From positions 1-34,878 of the forward strand of contig NZ_JAIXZS010000108.1 in the NCBI RefSeq assembly GCF_027489515.1: 34,878 bases of DNA, in the 5' to 3' direction. The DNA is from Novosphingobium sp. (lineage in GTDB: Bacteria > Pseudomonadota > Alphaproteobacteria > Sphingomonadales > Sphingomonadaceae). Positions 29,969 to 34,878 of this stretch are shown here, piece after piece (the first letter of the stretch is position 1; each line of letters opens with the position of its first letter). A program made the position numbers and the translations under genes. The notes beneath the pieces were generated by a model. The model was not told the DNA's origin, ran no database searches, and saw only the letters and a list, made by a program, of their open reading frames with translations.

Positions 29969-32610
29969 AGCGTAATGACAGCCTTCACCGCCGCAATCGC
30001 CTCGGCCGCCTTGCTGCCGTCCGGACCGCCGCCCTGGGCCATGTCGGGTCGTCCGCCGCCGCCCTTGCCGCCCAGCGCATCGACGCCGGCGCGCACCAGA
30101 TCGACCGCGCTGACCTTGCCTACGAGATCCTCCGTCACCGCCGCGGCGATGCTAGCCTTGCCCTCGTTGACCGCCACGATCACCGCCACGCCCGAACCCA
30201 TGCGGGTCTTGGCCTGATCCAGCAGCCCGCGCAGCTCCTTGGGATCGAGCCCTTCGAGCACCTGGCCCGAGAAGGTAACATCACCCACCTTCTCGTCCGC
30301 ATTCTCAGCCTTGGCGCCGCCGCCGCCCAGCGCGAGGGCCTTTTTGGCCTCCGCAAGTTCGCGCTCCAGCTTACGCCGCTCTTCAAGCAGCGCGCCAACG
30401 CGGGTTTCCACATCATCCGGCGTCGTGCGCAGCAGACCCGCCGCGCGCTTCAGCGCTTCCTCGCGGCTCACCAGCCACGCCCGCGCGTCCTCGCCTGTCA
30501 GCGCCTCGATGCGCCGCACGCCTGACGACACCGAGCCTTCGCTCACGATCCGCAGCACGCCGATATCGCCCAGCGCGCGCACATGGGTGCCGCCGCACAG
30601 TTCCACCGAATAGGGCGCACCGTTCCCGGTGCCCATGCTCAGCACGCGCACTTCATCGCCGTACTTTTCGCCGAACAGCGCCATCGCACCCGCGGCAATC
30701 GCGTCCTCCGGCGTCATCAATCGCGTTGTTACCGGAGCATTGGCGCGAATTTCGGCGTTCACTTCGGCTTCGATCGCCGCGATGTCCTCAGGCGTCAGCG
30801 CGGTCGGCTGCGAGAAGTCGAAGCGAAGGCGATCAGCCGAAACCATCGAGCCCTTCTGCGTGACATGCGCGCCCAGCCGGTTGCGCAGTGCCTGGTGCAA
30901 CAAGTGCGTCGCCGAATGGTTCGCGCGCGTGGCATCACGCCGCGCCACATCGATCGCAAGCTGAACGGCATCGCCCACCTTGACCGAACCGGCCTCAACC
31001 GTGCCGATATGCGCGTGCAGCCGCCCAAGCGGCTTGGCCGTGTCGCTCACGGCAATGCGCAGGCCCTCAACCGTGCTGATCGTGCCGGCGTCGCCCATCT
31101 GGCCGCCGCTTTCACCATAGAACGGTGTCTGGTTGGTCAGCACGGTCACGGCTTCGCCCGCATGGGCCTCGGTCACTTCCTTGCCGTCCCTGACCAGCGC
31201 GACGACGACGCCCTCGCCGATATTGGCGGTATAGCCGGTGAACTCGGTCGCGCCCTCGCGTTCCGCGATGTCGAACCACACTTCGCTGTCGGCGGTCTGG
31301 CCGGAGCCCTTCCACGCCGCGCGCGCGGCCGCCTTCTGCTGCGCCATCGCCGCCTCGAAGCCGGCGCGGTCGACGGAGATGCCCCGCGCCCTCAGTGCGT
31401 CCTCGGTCAGGTCATAGGGGAAGCCATAAGTGTCGTAGAGCTTGAACGCGGTCGTGCCGGGCAGGCTGTCGCCCTCGCCCAGATCACCCGCTTCCTCATC
31501 GAGCAGCTTGAGCCCGTTGGCCAGCGTGCGGCGGAACTGCACTTCCTCGCGCAGCAGCGTCTCTTCGACCAACGGTCGTGCGCGTCCGAGTTCGGGGAAG
31601 GCTTGCCCCATCTCGGTGACAAGCGAGCCCACCAGCCGGTGCATCAGCGGCTCTTTCGCACCAAGCAGGTGCGCATGGCGCATCGCGCGGCGCATGATCC
31701 GCCGCAGCACATAGCCGCGCCCTTCGTTCGAAGGCAGCACCCCGTCCGCCAGCAGGAAGCTCGAGGAGCGCAAGTGGTCGGCGATGACGCGGTGGCTTGC
31801 GCGGCCATCGCCCTCGGCCTTGGTGCCGGTCAGGCTCTCCGAGGCAGCGATCAGCGCGCGGAAGGTGTCAGTGTCATAGTTGTCGTGCTGGCCCTGCAGC
31901 ACCGCTGCCACGCGCTCGATGCCCATGCCGGTATCGATGCTCGGGCTCGGCAGATTCGAACGGGTACCATCGGCGGCCTGCTCGAACTGCATGAACACGA
32001 GGTTCCATATCTCGATAAAGCGGTCGCCATCCTCGTCCGGTGATCCCGGAGGTCCGCCGAAGATATGATCCCCGTGGTCGTAGAAGATCTCCGAGCACGG
32101 CCCGCACGGGCCCGTATCGCCCATCGACCAGAAGTTGTCAGACGTCGGAATGCGAATGATCCGGTCATCGGAAAGCCCGGCGATCTTCTTCCACAGGCCG
32201 AACGCCTCGTCGTCGGTGTGATAGACCGTGACGAGCAGCTTGTCCTTGGGCAGCCCCCACTCGCGCGTCAGCAGGGTCCAGGCGTGGGTGATCGCCTGTT
32301 CCTTAAAGTAGTCGCCGAAGGAGAAATTGCCCAGCATCTCGAAGAACGTGTGATGCCGAGCGGTATAGCCCACGTTGTCGAGATCGTTGTGCTTACCGCC
32401 TGCCCGCACGCACTTCTGCGAGGAGGTCGCCCGCTTGGTCGCGCGCGTTTCGAGACCCGTGAACACGTTCTTGAACGGAACCATGCCCGCATTGGTGAAC
32501 ATGAGAGTCGGGTCGTTGAACGGCACCAGCGGCGCGGACGGCACGATCTCATGCCCGGCAGCACCGAAGTAGTCGAGGAAGGACCGGCGGATTTCGTTGG
32601 TCGAAGTCAT
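29965..32610 (-). CDS. alaS: Alanyl-tRNA synthetase
   Basis: An 881-residue class II aminoacyl-tRNA synthetase that charges tRNA-Ala. From the N-terminus: TSTNEIRRSFLDYFGAAGHE (the classical start), the motif 1/2 region PFKNVFTG ... KCVRAGGKHNDLDNVGYTARHHTFFEMLGNFSFGDYF, then LPSNEGRGYVLRRIMRRAMRHA of the tRNA-recognition region. The editing domain has HSATHLLHQALR and CGGTHV, which supply the zinc ligands used to clear mischarged Ser or Gly. The C-terminal DHHA1 domain ends in a Gly-rich GGGRPDMAQGGG segment. I chose the ATG at 32610; a start 36 bases upstream adds 12 atypical residues. Its stop overlaps the antiporter stop (bases TTAG shared). Confidence 0.97.
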   Translation of the reverse strand: MTSTNEIRRSFLDYFGAAGHEIVPSAPLVPFNDPTLMFTNAGMVPFKNVFTGLETRATKRATSSQKCVRAGGKHNDLDNVGYTARHHTFFEMLGNFSFGDYFKEQAITHAWTLLTREWGLPKDKLLVTVYHTDDEAFGLWKKIAGLSDDRIIRIPTSDNFWSMGDTGPCGPCSEIFYDHGDHIFGGPPGSPDEDGDRFIEIWNLVFMQFEQAADGTRSNLPSPSIDTGMGIERVAAVLQGQHDNYDTDTFRALIAASESLTGTKAEGDGRASHRVIADHLRSSSFLLADGVLPSNEGRGYVLRRIMRRAMRHAHLLGAKEPLMHRLVGSLVTEMGQAFPELGRARPLVEETLLREEVQFRRTLANGLKLLDEEAGDLGEGDSLPGTTAFKLYDTYGFPYDLTEDALRARGISVDRAGFEAAMAQQKAAARAAWKGSGQTADSEVWFDIAEREGATEFTGYTANIGEGVVVALVRDGKEVTEAHAGEAVTVLTNQTPFYGESGGQMGDAGTISTVEGLRIAVSDTAKPLGRLHAHIGTVEAGSVKVGDAVQLAIDVARRDATRANHSATHLLHQALRNRLGAHVTQKGSMVSADRLRFDFSQPTALTPEDIAAIEAEVNAEIRANAPVTTRLMTPEDAIAAGAMALFGEKYGDEVRVLSMGTGNGAPYSVELCGGTHVRALGDIGVLRIVSEGSVSSGVRRIEALTGEDARAWLVSREEALKRAAGLLRTTPDDVETRVGALLEERRKLERELAEAKKALALGGGGAKAENADEKVGDVTFSGQVLEGLDPKELRGLLDQAKTRMGSGVAVIVAVNEGKASIAAAVTEDLVGKVSAVDLVRAGVDALGGKGGGGRPDMAQGGGPDGSKAAEAIAAVKAVITL

Positions 32611-32642
32611 GGAAAGCCGATTAGGCGAGCGTTCGGCGCGGA

Positions 32643-32675
32643 ACAAGCACGTTTCAGCTATCCCGGTGTGCTTGT
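32643..32675. repeat. 8-bp inverted repeat between the methyltransferase and alaS genes
   Basis: ACAAGCAC (32643-32650) and GTGCTTGT (32668-32675) can pair with a 17-base loop. The repeat lies in the 82-base gap ahead of alaS on the minus strand. No U-run follows, so it may be a leader hairpin or an operator rather than a terminator. Confidence 0.35.
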
Positions 32676-32692
32676 CCCCATGATGGAGGGGG

Positions 32693-33517
32693 TCAGCGGT
32701 TGTCGGCGGTCGCCGTCACCAGCCACGCAGCCCCCGGGAAACAGACCCGACCGCCGACATGGCGCGACTGGACGAGTTCAAGCAGGCCCCGCTCGAAGGC
32801 TGCGCGGGCCTGATCGGGCAGAGTGCGAATTGCGGCCGCGGCAGGGCCGATCCGGCTGAAGAACGAAAGCGCATCGGCGACGGGATTCGTGCCTGATCCA
32901 GCCACATAGGCGAAATCGAGCGGCTTGAACGCAATGTCGCGCCAGCCTTTGAGACAGCGCCGCACATGATCGGGATCGGCGAAAGCAAAGGGACCGGGCG
33001 CAAACTCGCTCGCTGGGACGGGCTTTGCCGGCGGCAGCAGGCGCGCAATGTCCATCGCCCAGGGATTCTCCGCTGCGGCCCGGAAGCAGGAGAACACCAT
33101 GCGCGCGCCCGGCGCGGCCTTGGCGGAGAGATGGGCGAACGTCGCGGGCGGATCGGTGAAGAACATCACCCCGTGGCGCGAGATGTACAAATCAGGAGCA
33201 ACGCCGCCAGCCTCCCACGCCGACGCATCAGCAACTGTGAAGGCAAGATTGGCAAGACCTGCTGCGCGGCTCCGCGCTGCCTCGACCAGCTCCCCGGAGA
33301 TATCGATGCCGGTGACTTGTGCACCGGGACGTGCCGCCGCGATAGCAAGCGACAGTTCGCCCGCCCCGCAGCCCACATCGATGACCCGCTCTCCAGGCTC
33401 GGCCGCAATGGCTTCAAGCAGATAAGGCGTAAGCGCGGCAAAGCTGCGGTCAGTCCGCTCCCACTCTGCCGCCCAGTTCTGGCCGACCCGGCCCTGCCAC
33501 TCTTGCGCACCCGTCAT
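32693..33517 (-). CDS. Class I SAM-dependent methyltransferase (UbiE/Methyltransf_11-like)
   Basis: A 274-residue protein with a seven-strand Rossmann methyltransferase core. Motif I is VIDVGCGAGELSLAIA, followed by the acidic end of beta-2 in VTGIDISGELV, the motif II/III region FTVADASAWEAGG, and APDLYISRHGVMFF as the post-core strand. The C-terminal third varies between relatives and sets the substrate, which cannot be inferred. The ATG at 33517 gives the start MTGAQEWQGRVGQNWAAEW, common in this subgroup. It is transcribed in the same direction as alaS and the GST gene but is separated from each by a short gap. Confidence 0.87.
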   Translation of the reverse strand: MTGAQEWQGRVGQNWAAEWERTDRSFAALTPYLLEAIAAEPGERVIDVGCGAGELSLAIAAARPGAQVTGIDISGELVEAARSRAAGLANLAFTVADASAWEAGGVAPDLYISRHGVMFFTDPPATFAHLSAKAAPGARMVFSCFRAAAENPWAMDIARLLPPAKPVPASEFAPGPFAFADPDHVRRCLKGWRDIAFKPLDFAYVAGSGTNPVADALSFFSRIGPAAAAIRTLPDQARAAFERGLLELVQSRHVGGRVCFPGAAWLVTATADNR

Positions 33518-33574
33518 GCCCCGAAGGCTATGCCTCGGTGCCCGTCCCGGCAAGCGTTATTGCGGCAATTCCGG

Positions 33575-34201
33575 TCAGGTTGCGAAATAGGGGCCGCCCT
33601 TGGCGCGCGCGGCCTGCCAAGCCGGACGCGCATGGATCGCACCCACGAAAGCAGCGAGTTTGGGAAAGGTCGCGCTCATGCCCTGCATCACCACGACTTC
33701 GGCAGGAAAACTCAGCATGACGTCCGCACCGGTCCAGTCATCACCGATGAAATGGCCGGACGGACGCAGGATCTGCTCAAGATAGCCGAAGTGGGCGGCG
33801 AGCTGCTCATGGATCCGCTCGTGCAGCGGCGCGCCGGCCTCACCGAGGCGCGAGACGTACAGGTTGAGCAGGATCGGCGTCATGGCCGAGCCCTCGGCAA
33901 AGTGCATAAGCTCGTTGTGCCGCAGCGCGTCGTCGGTGCCCGGCGCGGGAAGCCATTTGCCCGCACCGTGCGTCTCGCACAGATACTGCACGATCGCACC
34001 GGACTCCTCGATCACGCGGCCATCGACCTCGAGCAGCGGCGACTTGCCGAGTGGATGGACCGCCTTGAGTTCGGCGGGCGCAAGATTGGTGACGGCATCG
34101 CGCTGGTAGATCTTGAGCTCGTAAGAAACGCCCAGCTCCTCAAGCAGCCAGAGGATGCGCTGCGAACGGCTGTTGTTGAGGTGATGGAGGATGATCGACA
34201 T
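33575..34201 (-). CDS. Glutathione S-transferase family protein
   Basis: A 208-residue cytosolic GST. The N-terminal thioredoxin-like domain begins MSIILHHLNNSRSQRILWLLEELG, with a serine/asparagine cluster where the glutathione-activating residue lies. It has the cis-proline segment HPLGKSPLLEVDG and the glutathione-binding EESGAIVQYL (E-S motif). A helical C-terminal domain follows, with FIGDDWTGADVMLSFP as the conserved N-capping segment. The likely role is detoxification of electrophiles or peroxides. The ATG at 34201 has AAAGGAAA about 7 bases upstream; the long in-frame upstream extension covers an intergenic region and was rejected. Confidence 0.93.
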   Translation of the reverse strand: MSIILHHLNNSRSQRILWLLEELGVSYELKIYQRDAVTNLAPAELKAVHPLGKSPLLEVDGRVIEESGAIVQYLCETHGAGKWLPAPGTDDALRHNELMHFAEGSAMTPILLNLYVSRLGEAGAPLHERIHEQLAAHFGYLEQILRPSGHFIGDDWTGADVMLSFPAEVVVMQGMSATFPKLAAFVGAIHARPAWQAARAKGGPYFAT

Positions 34202-34233
34202 CAGGTTTCCTTTCCGAGGGGCCGGACGAGCGC

Positions 34234-34249
34234 CCGTGGTTGGTACCAC
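34234..34249. promoter_or_regulatory. Palindrome upstream of the GST gene
   Basis: CGTGGT-TGGT-ACCACG is a perfect 6-4-6 inverted repeat, 33-48 bases upstream of the GST start codon. Two copies of CCAGCTGG (34287-34294 and 34305-34312) lie further up. The position suits an operator for the GST gene; no regulator is encoded nearby. Confidence 0.35.
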
Positions 34250-34343
34250 GCTAGGTGTTTTCTCCGGAGTGCGAAAGCGTCTGATGCCAGCTGGCTGACC
34301 ATGACCAGCTGGAACGGTGCCTTGCGCCGAGAGTCCCTCGCCC

Positions 34344-34384
34344 GGAAAAGAAACCGGCGCGTTCCTTCCGGGGAACGCGCCGGT
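34344..34384 (-). terminator. Rho-independent terminator after recA
   Basis: A 13-bp perfect stem (34353-34365 with 34372-34384) and a 6-base loop, followed on the minus strand by TTCTTTTCC. It lies about 57 bases past the recA stop codon and should end the recA transcript. Confidence 0.88.
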
Positions 34385-34393
34385 CTTTGGACT

Positions 34394-34433
34394 GGCGGCG
34401 GGGTGCGGGGGAATGGGGGAAGCCCCCGCCGCC
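34394..34433 (-). repeat. GC-rich hairpin between the recA stop and its terminator
   Basis: GGCGGCGGGG (34394-34403) can pair with CCCCGCCGCC (34424-34433), and a smaller GGGGG/CCCCC hairpin can form inside the loop. It lies just after the recA stop and may stabilise the 3' end or act with the terminator that follows. Confidence 0.45.
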
Positions 34434-34440
34434 TGAAGGG

Positions 34441-34878
34441 TCAGATGTCGTCGTCCGCGTCCGGACCCACCATCAGCCCTTCGGCGACCTTGTCGGTCTG
34501 GCCGCGGATCGCAGCTTCCAACTTGTCGCAAAGTTCGCGATTTTCGCGCAGGTAGTTCTTGGCGTTCTCGCGGCCCTGCCCGATCCGGATCGAATCATAG
34601 CTGAACCACGCGCCCGACTTCTCGACCAGCCCGGCCTTGACGCCGAGATCGAGAATCTCGCCGATCTTCGAGATGCCCTCGCCGTACATGATGTCGAACT
34701 CGACCTGCTTGAACGGCGGGGCGACCTTGTTCTTGACGACCTTCACGCGGGTGGCATTACCGACGATATCGTCGCGGTCCTTGATCTGGCCGGTGCGACG
34801 GATATCGAGGCGGACCGAGGCGTAGAACTTGAGCGCGTTGCCGCCCGTCGTCGTCTCCGGATTGCCGTACATCACGCC
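34441..34878 (-). CDS. recA: Recombinase RecA, C-terminal part (5' end outside the window)
   Basis: The last 145 residues of RecA, the DNA-dependent ATPase for homologous recombination and LexA cleavage. The visible part begins in the DNA-binding loop L2/core region (GVMYGNPETTTGGNALKFYASVRLDIRR), runs through the core to the C-terminal domain (FDIMYGEGISKIGEILDLGV, GAWFSYDSIRIGQGRENAK), and ends in the usual short acidic tail GPDADDDI. The frame is open to the window edge, so the gene simply continues beyond it. A terminator follows at 34344-34384. Confidence 0.97.
   Translation of the reverse strand, partial: GVMYGNPETTTGGNALKFYASVRLDIRRTGQIKDRDDIVGNATRVKVVKNKVAPPFKQVEFDIMYGEGISKIGEILDLGVKAGLVEKSGAWFSYDSIRIGQGRENAKNYLRENRELCDKLEAAIRGQTDKVAEGLMVGPDADDDI

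Noticed and set aside
30583..32043. 486-codon plus-strand frame opposite alaS
   Set aside because: AlaS is certain on the minus strand; the opposite product is His/Arg/Gly-rich with no motif.
34202..34531. 110-residue N-terminal extension of the GST
   Set aside because: It runs through the recA terminator and the GST promoter region; the ATG at 34201 has a good ribosome binding site and the family start.
1..34878. tRNA, rRNA, CRISPR array, insertion sequence or prophage genes
   Set aside because: No cloverleaf, regularly spaced repeats, transposase or phage genes were seen on either strand.

Overview
The window is GC-rich chromosomal DNA of an alphaproteobacterium. The gene set and protein wording point to Sphingomonadales (a Novosphingobium/Sphingomonas/Erythrobacter type): a compact exosortase A (XrtA) exopolysaccharide locus with EpsI fused to XrtA, a CHASE2-EAL protein beside it, sdhB followed by zapE, and possible CtrA (TTAA-N7-TTAA) and CcrM (GANTC) type sites. 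This placement is inference; no rRNA or other phylogenetic marker was compared. I saw no tRNA, rRNA, IS element, prophage or CRISPR array.

Layout. (1) 1-2666, plus strand: the tail of an unidentified small protein, possibly an Flp-type pilin, and its UUCG-loop terminator; then sdhB, a PaaI-type thioesterase and zapE. (2) 2667-2989: an AT-richer gene-free gap between convergent genes, with a large palindromic terminator and a perfect TTAA-N7-TTAA motif. (3) 2990-5251, minus: a membrane CHASE2/degenerate GGDEF/EAL phosphodiesterase. (4) 5359-18210, minus: a tightly packed ten-gene XrtA/exopolysaccharide operon. In transcription order it encodes an export lipoprotein, chain-length determinant, tyrosine autokinase, outer-membrane barrel, AAA ATPase, polysaccharide deacetylase, FemAB-like transferase, glycosyltransferase, XrtA-EpsI and an asparagine-synthase-like amidotransferase. 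Several junctions are ATGA overlaps. (5) 18211-18413: the leader of that operon, with two copies of the palindrome GTCCCG-N3-CGGGAC. (6) 18414-21188, minus: a PLP decarboxylase and an AMP-forming acyl ligase. Divergent from these, 21224-24049, plus: a second FemAB/GNAT-like acyltransferase, an acyl carrier protein and two alpha/beta hydrolases. (7) 24052-34878: housekeeping genes: trxB, glutaminase, an S9 peptidase, a CPA2 antiporter, alaS, a methyltransferase, a GST and the 3' part of recA.

How the genes may work together. The ten-gene operon supplies assembly control and export (lipoprotein, chain-length protein, kinase, barrel, ATPase) and modification (deacetylase, FemAB, amidotransferase) of a surface polysaccharide, plus the sorting enzyme for PEP-CTERM proteins. 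The flanking decarboxylase-ligase-ACP-acyltransferase-hydrolase genes look like a carrier-protein-based acyl or aminoacyl transfer pathway. Their order of chemistry resembles butirosin side-chain assembly (ligase, ACP, PLP decarboxylase acting on an ACP-bound amino acid, transferase) and D-alanylation (DltA/DltC). I propose that this module makes an ACP-bound amino-acyl group for decorating the exopolysaccharide or a sorted protein. This is the most interesting hypothesis in the window and it is untested. No PEP-CTERM substrate, initiating sugar transferase, flippase or polymerase is visible here, so the system depends on genes elsewhere.
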